From positions 1 through 11,703 of the forward strand of contig JAHXHT010000055.1 in the NCBI GenBank assembly GCA_025656435.1: 11,703 nucleotides of DNA. The letters run 5' to 3'. This DNA is from Candidatus Thiodiazotropha sp. (ex Gloverina cf. vestifex) (GTDB taxonomy: Bacteria > Pseudomonadota > Gammaproteobacteria > Chromatiales > Chromatiaceae). The stretch's first letter is position 1. Every line of letters starts with the position of its first letter. Below are positions 1 through 6,272 of the stretch, in pieces. The translations under genes and the position numbers were made by a program. The notes under the pieces are model-generated. The model did not search any database. It saw only the letters and a list, made by a program, of their open reading frames with translations, and was not told where the DNA came from.

Positions 1-17
1 GGTCGGGGCATAACGGC

Positions 18-81
18 TGTCGCGTTGGCGAGTCGATTTTGGGGACTCGGATGTCCCAAAATCTTTCACGAGGTAGCGACA
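18..81. repeat. Nested stem-loop (imperfect inverted repeat)
   Basis: The inner arms ATTTTGGGGAC (36-46) and GTCCCAAAAT (53-62) pair with one bulged G around a 6-nt loop. Outer arms TGTCGC (18-23) and GCGACA (76-81) can extend the structure across poorly paired sequence. No T-tract follows the inner stem, so a classical terminator for a gene to the left is not well supported. It may be a dispersed palindromic element or the end of an upstream transcript. Confidence 0.35.
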
Positions 82-173
82 CGCTTGGTCACATTTACAT
101 CTCTTTAAGTGCTCAATCTCTCAGATAGTGCGTGACTCACAGCACCTTTCAACCCATGTTATCCCAATCCAAA

Positions 174-221
174 GTGACAATATTTGTCACAGTCTGACAC
201 TGCAGGTCACGAGGATGTCAG
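174..221 (+). promoter_or_regulatory. Probable PilR-type enhancer (phased GTCAC repeats)
   Basis: A perfect 7-bp inverted repeat with a 3-nt centre, GTGACAATATTTGTCAC (174-190), is followed by GACAC (196-200), GTCAC (206-210) and GTCAG (217-221). The copies begin at 186, 196, 206 and 217, about one helical turn apart, so they face the same side of the DNA. In Pseudomonas aeruginosa the response regulator PilR binds several tandem TGTC-containing sites upstream of the pilA sigma-54 promoter. The array here lies about 125-170 bp upstream of the GG of the -24 element, a normal enhancer distance. PilR as the binder is inferred; pilR itself is not in the window. Confidence 0.55.
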
Positions 222-289
222 CACAGGAATCAGCCCCGCACACAGAAGATAGTGAAAAAAAATTTAACAAACTCCATTAACATATGATT

Positions 290-302
290 TATCAGGCAGT
301 TA
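290..302 (+). promoter_or_regulatory. IHF-like binding site
   Basis: TATCAGGCAGTTA matches the IHF consensus WATCARNNNNTTR at every defined position, and an A-rich tract (254-262) lies upstream, as is common at IHF sites. It sits between the putative enhancer and the sigma-54 promoter, where DNA bending would bring the activator to the polymerase. The consensus is short, so the position supports the call as much as the match does. Confidence 0.5.
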
Positions 303-343
303 AATCACAGAAAAGCTTGCTCCATGTCTATTGCAAATGCAAT

Positions 344-359
344 TGGCACGTCACCTGCT
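344..359 (+). promoter_or_regulatory. Sigma-54 (-24/-12) promoter of pilA
   Basis: TGGCACGTCACCTGCT matches the RpoN consensus TGGCACGN4TTGCW except for one T of the -12 element. The invariant GG (345-346) and GC (357-358) are separated by exactly 10 bp. Transcription should begin near 370, giving a leader of about 83 nt. Known pilA genes of Pseudomonas and relatives use sigma-54 with the PilS/PilR two-component system, which agrees with the upstream repeats. Confidence 0.82.
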
Positions 360-452
360 TTTGATTGGGTAACCCCGTGAAAATTCGGGCTAAAGTTTCG
401 GACATTAACACCGATAACCCATGCACCAACCCAAAAATGGAGCGTTAAACTG

Positions 453-911
453 ATGAAAAAACAATCTGGTTTTACCCTTATCGAACTGATGATCGTGGTG
501 GCGATCATCGCTATCCTCGCGGCCATCGCGATCCCGGCCTATAACGCCTACATCGCAGAGGCACGTATGGCAAAGGTCTCGGATCACTATGATGAGGCCG
601 TAAGACTGGCCAAGTCAGAACTTGCCAAGCGAGCTGCAGTCATCGCTCGAGCAGGCGTTGGAGCTTTGGATCCTGCTGTATTGACCTCTGCGAATCTCGC
701 TGCGATTATCAATCCTGATGGTGTACTGTCCCCCGATGGTCTAGCCGCCTATACCGCCGCCGATCAATCAGCTGCCACAACTGGCCAGGTTGGTCTAGTG
801 GTAGCTGGCGCGACGGGCGGCATAGAGGTCATCACCATCACAAGACCCCTGTACCTTGATTTGACAGCACCAGCTGGCGGAGCGATGGTGGTAGATGCAG
901 CAGACCTCTAA
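453..911 (+). CDS. pilA: Type IV major pilin (prepilin)
   Basis: This 152-residue type IV prepilin is the likely main subunit of the pilus. It has a short basic leader MKKQSG, a predicted PilD cut between Gly6 and Phe7, Glu5 of the mature protein (residue 11), and a hydrophobic helix to about residue 30 that anchors it in the inner membrane and packs the fibre core. The ATG is preceded by GGAG (439-442) at a 10-nt spacing. The globular domain is rich in Ala and Gly and contains no cysteine, so the usual C-terminal disulfide loop is absent. It lies under the sigma-54 promoter and is followed by a strong hairpin, which suggests its own abundant transcript. The pilin class is certain from the N-terminus; its rank as major subunit rests on promoter and gene order. 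Confidence 0.88.
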   Translation: MKKQSGFTLIELMIVVAIIAILAAIAIPAYNAYIAEARMAKVSDHYDEAVRLAKSELAKRAAVIARAGVGALDPAVLTSANLAAIINPDGVLSPDGLAAYTAADQSAATTGQVGLVVAGATGGIEVITITRPLYLDLTAPAGGAMVVDAADL

Positions 912-930
912 CTACAAGCATCATTCAATC

Positions 931-956
931 GGCCGGAAGCATTCATGTTTCCGGCC
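931..956 (+). terminator. Strong hairpin after pilA (terminator or attenuator)
   Basis: The arms GGCCGGAAGCA (931-941) and TGTTTCCGGCC (946-956) form an 11-bp stem with one G-U pair and a TTCA tetraloop. A moderately T-rich stretch follows, ending in CTTTT (966-970). It begins 19 bases after the pilA stop. It could end most pilA transcripts, or protect the 3' end of pilA mRNA while letting some polymerase read on into the second pilin. The weak T-run makes partial termination plausible. Confidence 0.6.
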
Positions 957-991
957 TGTCTGTGCCTTTTGTAAACGGACAACATCGCCGA

Positions 992-1420
992 ATGAAAGTT
1001 ATGTACACACGCAGAAACAATCTTATCGGGTACACACTTGTCGAACTCATGATTACGGTAGCCATTTTGGCCATTGTGGCAAGTTTAGCCGTACCAATAT
1101 ATCTCGGATATGTCAGTGAAGCGCGCTTACACGCTGTAAGGCAAAATGTGGAGCCTTTGAGGCTATCATTAGAAGATTTCTTCCTTGACAACCAGACATA
1201 TGTGGTTGGCGATTGGGTTCCAAGCGGAGCCAATACACTGGAAACAGGAGCCCTTGGTTGGCGCCCTGATGGCGATGGCGACAACTATAGCTACTCAGTC
1301 ACTGCGGGCGCTGTCCCAATCACCGCCGGTTATTCTCTAGTGGTCACGGATATGAATGATGCCGCAGCATCAGTGACTTGCACACGAAATATAAATACTG
1401 GAGCTTTTGACTGTATTTGA
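992..1420 (+). CDS. Type IV pilin-like protein (second prepilin)
   Basis: A second prepilin of about 142 residues. The leader ends in a Gly before mature Tyr1, giving YTLVE with the conserved Glu5, then a hydrophobic helix. Unlike PilA, it has two cysteines near the C-terminus (in VTCTRN and in the final DCI), spaced like a classical pilin D-region disulfide loop. Starts are possible at GTG 962, ATG 992 or ATG 1001. The region upstream of 962 is the hairpin, so 962 is unlikely. I prefer 992, with a modest GGAC about 11 nt upstream; 1001 would give a 10-residue leader with two arginines. It may be a minor or alternative subunit; the sequence alone does not say which. Confidence 0.8.
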   Translation: MKVMYTRRNNLIGYTLVELMITVAILAIVASLAVPIYLGYVSEARLHAVRQNVEPLRLSLEDFFLDNQTYVVGDWVPSGANTLETGALGWRPDGDGDNYSYSVTAGAVPITAGYSLVVTDMNDAAASVTCTRNINTGAFDCI

Positions 1421-1445
1421 TCCCAAAAACTCTGAGAGCTATATT
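1417..1445 (+). promoter_or_regulatory. Candidate sigma-70 promoter for pilBCD-coaE
   Basis: TTGATC (1417-1422) and TATATT (1440-1445) match the -35 and -10 consensus at 4 of 6 and 5 of 6 positions, with the ideal 17-bp spacer. The site overlaps the stop of the second pilin and would give a leader of about 110 nt before pilB. The 1421-1560 gap holds nothing else that I can identify. Such matches also occur by chance. Confidence 0.35.
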
Positions 1446-1560
1446 CTAATCACTAATCGGATCAGGCAATATTCAGCTTCACACTAAAACCCATGAAGCA
1501 AAACACTCATTATCGCGTATCATGACATGACTGATTTTTCAATTTCCCGCCAAATAGCGA

Positions 1561-3276
1561 ATGGCAACTATTAAATCTCAAATCAATCTCAGCGGGCTAG
1601 CCCGTTGCATGATGCAGGACAGCCTGCTTTCAGAAGAGCAGGCAGAACGTGCATTTGAAGAATCTCTAAAGAAAAAAATCCCATTCGTCACCCATCTCGT
1701 AGAAAAAAAGATACTCAACAGCCTCGATATCGCCATCTCCGCGTCCCGCGGTTTTGGTGTACCCATCTTCGATCTGGATGTCATTGACTTAGATGTCGTT
1801 CCAAGGGAATTGGTTGCCGAAAAACTGGTCAGAACACACCATACACTGCCATTCTTCAAACGAGGCAACCGCCTGTTTCTGGCGGTGTCTGACCCCACCA
1901 ATCACCAGGGGCTAGATGAGATTCGATTCAGTACCGGTCTGGCATCCGAGGCCATTCTGGTTGAGGAAGAAAAGCTTACCAAAATAATCGATAAGGTACT
2001 CGAGGATCAGGAAAGCAGCATGGACGAGCTGCTCGATGCTGACCTGGATAATTTGGACATATCGACCGGTGACGAAGATACGGCGGGTGATGACTCAAAT
2101 CTAGATGTCGATGAAGCGCCAGTGGTCCGCTACATCAACAAGATACTTCTCGACGCAATCAATCAAGGGGTATCCGATGTGCATTTTGAGCCTTACGAGC
2201 ACACCTATCGGATACGGTACCGACAAGACGGCATGCTGCACGAAGTAGCCAATCCGCCCTCCAATCTGGCCAACCGCCTCTCCAGCCGGATCAAGGTCAT
2301 GTCACGTATGAATATCGCCGAACGCAGAGTGCCCCAGGATGGACGCATCAAGATGAAGCTCTCGAAATCCCGCTCCATCGATTTTCGTGTCAATACCTGC
2401 CCGACCCTCTACGGCGAAAAGATTGTGCTGCGTATTCTCGATCCCACCAGTGCCCAGTTGGGTATTGAGGCACTGGGATTCGATGAAGAGCAGCGAAGCA
2501 CTTTCATGTCCGCTATTAATAAGCCTTACGGCATGATCCTTGTTACAGGCCCAACGGGAAGCGGTAAAACAGTCAGCCTCTATACGGCACTTAATCTGCT
2601 CAACAATCCTGACGTCAATATCTCCACTGCCGAAGATCCGGTGGAAATCCAGGTTGCCGGCATTAATCAGGTCAATACTAATCCCAAGACCGGACTGACA
2701 TTCGCTGTAGCCCTCCGAGCCTTCCTCCGGCAAGATCCTGACATCGTGATGGTCGGTGAGATTCGTGACCTGGAAACTGCGGAAATCGCCGTCAAGGCGG
2801 CGCAAACCGGACATCTGGTACTTTCCACGCTACATACCAACGATGCCCCCCAGACACTGACCCGCCTTGCCAACATGGGCATACCACCCTTCAATATTGC
2901 CTCCTCGGTCTTACTGATCATGGCGCAACGACTGGCCAGGCGCCTTTGCGAGCACTGCAAGACCCCCGATGACCTGCCTAAAGAGGCCTTATCGGAAGAG
3001 GGTTTTACTGAAGACGACATCGCTTCAGGATTTACAATCTACAAACCTGTAGGATGTGACTTGTGTACCAACGGCTATAAAGGACGTGTTGGTATATTCC
3101 AGGTAATGCCTGTTTCAGAAAAGATGGGGAAGATCATCATGGAGGGCGGCACATCCATACAGCTTGAAGAGCAAGCTGAAATAGAGGGTATCTACAACCT
3201 TAGGAAATCAGGTCTGCGTAAGGTGATACAGGGCATCACCAGCCTCAAAGAACTCAACCGGGTCACCAAGGACTAA
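1561..3276 (+). CDS. pilB: Type IV pilus assembly ATPase PilB
   Basis: Cytoplasmic hexameric ATPase of the secretion ATPase (GspE/PilB) family that drives pilus extension. At 571 residues it has the usual family length. Visible are an N-terminal T2SSE-N-type domain (about 1-145), an acidic linker (about 150-185), Walker A GPTGSGKT (330-337), the Asp box around AEDPVE (357-362), an atypical Walker B ending MVGEIRD (397-403), and the His box around TGHLVLSTLHT (416-426). Two CxxC pairs (Cys463/466 and Cys499/502) form the zinc site typical of PilB and absent from PilT retraction ATPases. The N-domain lacks a clear RLG...Q signature of c-di-GMP-binding MshEN domains. The start matches family N-termini but has only a weak ribosome binding site. 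pilC follows after 3 bases. Confidence 0.95.
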   Translation: MATIKSQINLSGLARCMMQDSLLSEEQAERAFEESLKKKIPFVTHLVEKKILNSLDIAISASRGFGVPIFDLDVIDLDVVPRELVAEKLVRTHHTLPFFKRGNRLFLAVSDPTNHQGLDEIRFSTGLASEAILVEEEKLTKIIDKVLEDQESSMDELLDADLDNLDISTGDEDTAGDDSNLDVDEAPVVRYINKILLDAINQGVSDVHFEPYEHTYRIRYRQDGMLHEVANPPSNLANRLSSRIKVMSRMNIAERRVPQDGRIKMKLSKSRSIDFRVNTCPTLYGEKIVLRILDPTSAQLGIEALGFDEEQRSTFMSAINKPYGMILVTGPTGSGKTVSLYTALNLLNNPDVNISTAEDPVEIQVAGINQVNTNPKTGLTFAVALRAFLRQDPDIVMVGEIRDLETAEIAVKAAQTGHLVLSTLHTNDAPQTLTRLANMGIPPFNIASSVLLIMAQRLARRLCEHCKTPDDLPKEALSEEGFTEDDIASGFTIYKPVGCDLCTNGYKGRVGIFQVMPVSEKMGKIIMEGGTSIQLEEQAEIEGIYNLRKSGLRKVIQGITSLKELNRVTKD

Positions 3277-3279
3277 TCC

Positions 3280-4524
3280 ATGGCTCCTCCTCCAAAAAAA
3301 TTTGCTCCCAAAACAAACCTCTACGTCTGGGAAGGAACAGATAAAAAAGGTTCTCGTCTCACTGGGGAAACTCGTGCCACGAATGTCGCCATGGCAAGAG
3401 CGGATTTGCGCCGCCAGGGTGTCAACCCGCTCAAAATCAGGAAGAAGGCCACGTCCATCTTTTCTTCCAGGAAGAAGAAGATATCAAGTGGTGATATTGC
3501 CATTTTCAGTCGGCAGCTTGCCACCATGATGGCTGCCGGTGTACCACTTGTCCAGGCATTCGAGATCGTGGGTCGCGGACATGAAAACCCTTCGATGCAG
3601 GAACTCATCTTGTCAGTCAAGGGGGATGTAGAAGGCGGCACTTCCCTTGCCGATTCATTGAGGAAGCACCCACTCCATTTCGATGATCTGTTCGTCAATC
3701 TGGTACGTGCTGGTGAACACGCGGGTGTGCTCGAGGATTTATTGCACAAAATTGCTACATACAAGGAAAAAACTGAGTCGATAAAGGCAAAAATTAAAAA
3801 GGCCATGTTTTATCCAGTGGCCGTTATTGCTGTAGCTGTCATTGTCACAGCAATCATCATGATATTTGTTATACCTCAGTTCGAGTCACTTTTTCAGGGA
3901 TTCGGAGCTGACCTGCCAGCATTTACACGAGTTGTTGTCAATATAGCCCATGTTGTCCAGGATTGGTGGTGGGCCATCCTCTTTATAGCGATAGGACTGG
4001 GTTACCTATTCTCATACACCTGGAAAAGATCCAGAGCCTTTCGTCAAAATGTCGATCGAATTCTCCTGAAAGTGCCTGTGATCGGCGTCATTTTGCATAA
4101 ATCATCAATTGCCCGCTTTGCGAGAACACTTTCTACAATGTCGGCAGCCGGTGTACCTCTTGTTGAAGCACTTGAATCTGTCTCAGGAGCAACGGGAAAT
4201 GTGATATACAGCGACGCCGTATTACGAATGAGAGAGGATGTTGCGACAGGCCAATCTCTACAGTTAGCCATGAAACAGCGTAATCTTTTTCCTAATATGG
4301 TCATACAAATGGTCTCAATCGGTGAGGAATCTGGCTCACTGGATGATATGCTGGCAAAGGTTGCGGACTTTTATGAAGAACAAGTAGATAACGCTGTAGA
4401 CGCGATGAGTAGTCTGATGGAACCAATGATCATGGTAATACTAGGTACGCTGATTGGCGGACTTGTCATTGCTATGTATCTCCCGATATTCAAAATGGGT
4501 TCAGCTGTTATGGGTGGTCACTAG
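3280..4524 (+). CDS. pilC: Type IV pilus inner-membrane platform protein PilC
   Basis: Polytopic inner-membrane protein of the GspF/PilC family, the platform that couples PilB to pilin insertion. At 414 residues it is full length. It shows two T2SF repeats (about 72-196 and 276-400), each with the motif seen here as MMAAGVPLVQAFE and MSAAGVPLVEALE, and three hydrophobic segments near 178-199, 230-247 and 383-403. The basic stretch at 54-67 lies on the cytoplasmic N-terminal side. AAGGA (3268-3272) inside the end of pilB sits 7 nt before the ATG, so translation is probably coupled to pilB. Confidence 0.95.
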   Translation: MAPPPKKFAPKTNLYVWEGTDKKGSRLTGETRATNVAMARADLRRQGVNPLKIRKKATSIFSSRKKKISSGDIAIFSRQLATMMAAGVPLVQAFEIVGRGHENPSMQELILSVKGDVEGGTSLADSLRKHPLHFDDLFVNLVRAGEHAGVLEDLLHKIATYKEKTESIKAKIKKAMFYPVAVIAVAVIVTAIIMIFVIPQFESLFQGFGADLPAFTRVVVNIAHVVQDWWWAILFIAIGLGYLFSYTWKRSRAFRQNVDRILLKVPVIGVILHKSSIARFARTLSTMSAAGVPLVEALESVSGATGNVIYSDAVLRMREDVATGQSLQLAMKQRNLFPNMVIQMVSIGEESGSLDDMLAKVADFYEEQVDNAVDAMSSLMEPMIMVILGTLIGGLVIAMYLPIFKMGSAVMGGH

Positions 4525-4539
4525 CGCTAGCAATACGAA

Positions 4540-5412
4540 GTGACGCTTATCAATTTCCCAACGCAGAACGAAACATTATTTCTGTTATTCACATGTTTAG
4601 TCGGATTGGCAGTCGGCAGTTTCCTCAATGTCGTAATTTACCGATTGCCGAAGATGATGGAAGCCCAGTGGACCAGTGACTGCCGCGAGCACTTGGGGCA
4701 GTCAGCCGAGGCCGAAGAGCAAACTTTCAACCTTAACTATCCCGCTTCACACTGTCCCGGTTGTAATCATAAAATTCGTCCCTGGGAGAACATTCCGGTA
4801 CTCAGTTGGCTGCTTTTGAGAGGTCGCTGCTCAAGCTGCGATACGCCAATCAATCTCCGCTATCCCATTATTGAAGCTATCACCGGCCTGCTCTCTCTTT
4901 TAGTTGCACTACATTTTGGTGTCAGTTGGGCAACGGCAGGCGCCTTGTTTCTGACCTGGGCACTGATCGCTCTCAGCATGATCGATTTCGATACGCAACT
5001 ACTGCCCGACAATATTACCCTGCCCTTTCTCTGGCTGGGCTTGTTACTCAGCTTAGCCGTAATCTTTACCGACCCCCGATCGGCCATTATTGGCGCCGCC
5101 GTAGGTTATCTCTCTCTCTGGAGTGTTTATCAACTATTCAAACGACTCACCGGTAAAGAGGGGATGGGCTATGGAGACTTTAAGCTTCTAGCGATGCTCG
5201 GCGCCTGGCTGGGTTGGCAATATCTGCCTCAGATCATCCTACTCTCGGCCTTAGTTGGTGCGATTGTGGGTATCTCTCTAATCGTATTGCGTGGGCGTGA
5301 TAGAAATATCCCCATCCCTTTTGGCCCCTACTTAGCGGCCGCCGGTTGGATCAGCCTGATGTGGGGCGAGCAGATCAACCAGGCTTATCTGCGCTGGTCC
5401 GGTTTGATCTGA
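4540..5412 (+). CDS. pilD: Prepilin peptidase / N-methyltransferase PilD
   Basis: Bifunctional membrane aspartic protease (peptidase A24 family) that removes the prepilin leader after Gly and methylates the new N-terminus. It is 290 residues long with about eight hydrophobic segments. The cytoplasmic N-terminal domain has two CxxC pairs (Cys72/75 and Cys97/100), as in PilD of Pseudomonas. Candidate catalytic aspartates are Asp149 (in MIDFD) and Asp213 (in GYGD, of the GxGD type), and FGPYL near the C-terminus is also a family feature. Translation appears to start at GTG 4540, 15 nt after pilC, with a weak ribosome binding site. No ATG gives a full-length protein. Its substrates probably include both pilins in this window. 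Confidence 0.94.
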   Translation: MTLINFPTQNETLFLLFTCLVGLAVGSFLNVVIYRLPKMMEAQWTSDCREHLGQSAEAEEQTFNLNYPASHCPGCNHKIRPWENIPVLSWLLLRGRCSSCDTPINLRYPIIEAITGLLSLLVALHFGVSWATAGALFLTWALIALSMIDFDTQLLPDNITLPFLWLGLLLSLAVIFTDPRSAIIGAAVGYLSLWSVYQLFKRLTGKEGMGYGDFKLLAMLGAWLGWQYLPQIILLSALVGAIVGISLIVLRGRDRNIPIPFGPYLAAAGWISLMWGEQINQAYLRWSGLI

Positions 5413-6014
5413 TGCTGGTGGTCGCCCTCACGGGGGGGATCGGCAGTGGTAAGAGTGCCGTTTCCCGTCATCTTGAATCTCTCGGTGTTCCTGTCATTGA
5501 TGCCGATAGGCTTGCCCACAAAATGGTCGAGCCTAACTCACCCGCCCTAAAGGAAATCCAGGCCGTTTTCGGTGATCACTTAGTCGACACTATGGGTAGG
5601 CTGGACCGGGCAGCGCTGAAAAAAATCGTATTCGACAACCCATCTGAACGTAAACGCCTGGAAGCCATTCTTCATCCTCGGATCAAACAAGCTATGGAGG
5701 AGTGGCTAAAAGTGCAGTCAGGACCATACGCCGTGTTGGTAATTCCACTACTCTTCGAGACTGGTCAGATGACACTCGCTGACCGGGTGCTGGTGGTGGA
5801 TAGTGATGAATTATTACAGATCAAGCGTGTCTCCGAACGTGACGGACTCTCGAGTGAACAAATCACTCAGATTCTCAATGCGCAGGTTGACCGTAAGGTT
5901 CGCCTGAGTCACGCCGACGATATCATTGAGAACAATGGCAGTTTGGAAGAGCTGATTCAGGCGACGAATCGCCAACACGAATCCTATCTGGAAATATCAG
6001 CCAAAAAAGCGTGA
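5412..6014 (+). CDS. coaE: Dephospho-CoA kinase CoaE
   Basis: Cytoplasmic P-loop kinase that phosphorylates the 3'-hydroxyl of dephospho-CoA, the last step of coenzyme A synthesis. It is 200 residues long, the usual size. The P-loop TGGIGSGKS (7-15) is followed by VIDADRLAH (28-36) with the conserved Asp30 and Asp32, and the lid region contains RVSERDGLS. The ATG overlaps the pilD TGA by one base (TGATG), implying coupled translation. An in-frame upstream ATG at 5346 would only extend into pilD and is rejected. The pilD-coaE order is common in gammaproteobacteria; there yacG and zapD often follow, but they do not here. Confidence 0.95.
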   Translation: MLVVALTGGIGSGKSAVSRHLESLGVPVIDADRLAHKMVEPNSPALKEIQAVFGDHLVDTMGRLDRAALKKIVFDNPSERKRLEAILHPRIKQAMEEWLKVQSGPYAVLVIPLLFETGQMTLADRVLVVDSDELLQIKRVSERDGLSSEQITQILNAQVDRKVRLSHADDIIENNGSLEELIQATNRQHESYLEISAKKA

Positions 6015-6107
6015 TTCCCTCAGTGTGTTGTGGCGCCAGTGGGAAAAATCAGAACGCCTTGTCATTAACCGATACGCTGCAGAAACCACACCGTTCATTA
6101 TCCACAC

Positions 6108-6155
6108 GCATGCAGAAATTCCGTGTATTTATAGGTTTTCTGAATTTTGGCATGC
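6108..6155. repeat. Imperfect inverted repeat between coaE and clpB
   Basis: GCATGCAGAAATTC (6108-6121) and GAATTTTGGCATGC (6142-6155) pair over 14 positions with two central mismatches and a 20-nt loop. It lies in the 258-bp gap (6015-6272) between two convergent genes, so it could act in termination from either side, but there is no clear T-tract on either strand. Nothing else in the gap is recognisable. Confidence 0.35.
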
Positions 6156-6272
6156 ACTGGGGCCTGTTAATACTAATTTAATCGTCAGCACCAAGACCAT
6201 TATCGCGCAGCGATTGTTAACAGACCCTTGAATAGCATGGTTTGAAAATTTCACTTTCCAGTGCAGCTTAAT

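Larger units (their letters stand above)
1..452. other. Non-coding region upstream of pilA
   Basis: No convincing gene is visible. Short open stretches run in from the left edge (one plus-strand frame is open from base 1 to a TAA at 106-108), but they have no start in the window and no recognisable product. They could at most be the tail of an upstream gene. From about 130 on, the stretch reads as a control region: GTCAC-type repeats, an A-rich tract at 254-262, an IHF-like site, a sigma-54 promoter and a leader of roughly 83 nt before the pilA ATG. The individual sites are listed separately. Confidence 0.6.

Noticed and set aside
305..587. Minus-strand ORFs over the pilA promoter and start
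   Set aside because: They overlap strong promoter signals and the pilin N-terminal coding sequence on the other strand.
962..991. GTG start for the second pilin
   Set aside because: It would add residues unlike a prepilin leader, and its ribosome binding site would lie in the 931-956 hairpin. Later ATGs give normal leaders.
1561..2000. c-di-GMP-binding MshEN domain in PilB
   Set aside because: The N-terminal domain lacks a clear RLG...Q signature, so a direct link between PilB and c-di-GMP is not supported from sequence.
5346..5411. Upstream start for CoaE inside pilD
   Set aside because: The P-loop normally begins a few residues from the N-terminus of CoaE; the ATG at 5412 gives this and overlaps the pilD stop.
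6025..6231. Small 68-codon plus-strand ORF after coaE
   Set aside because: No recognisable motif, no ribosome binding site, and it overlaps the inverted repeat in the convergent gap.
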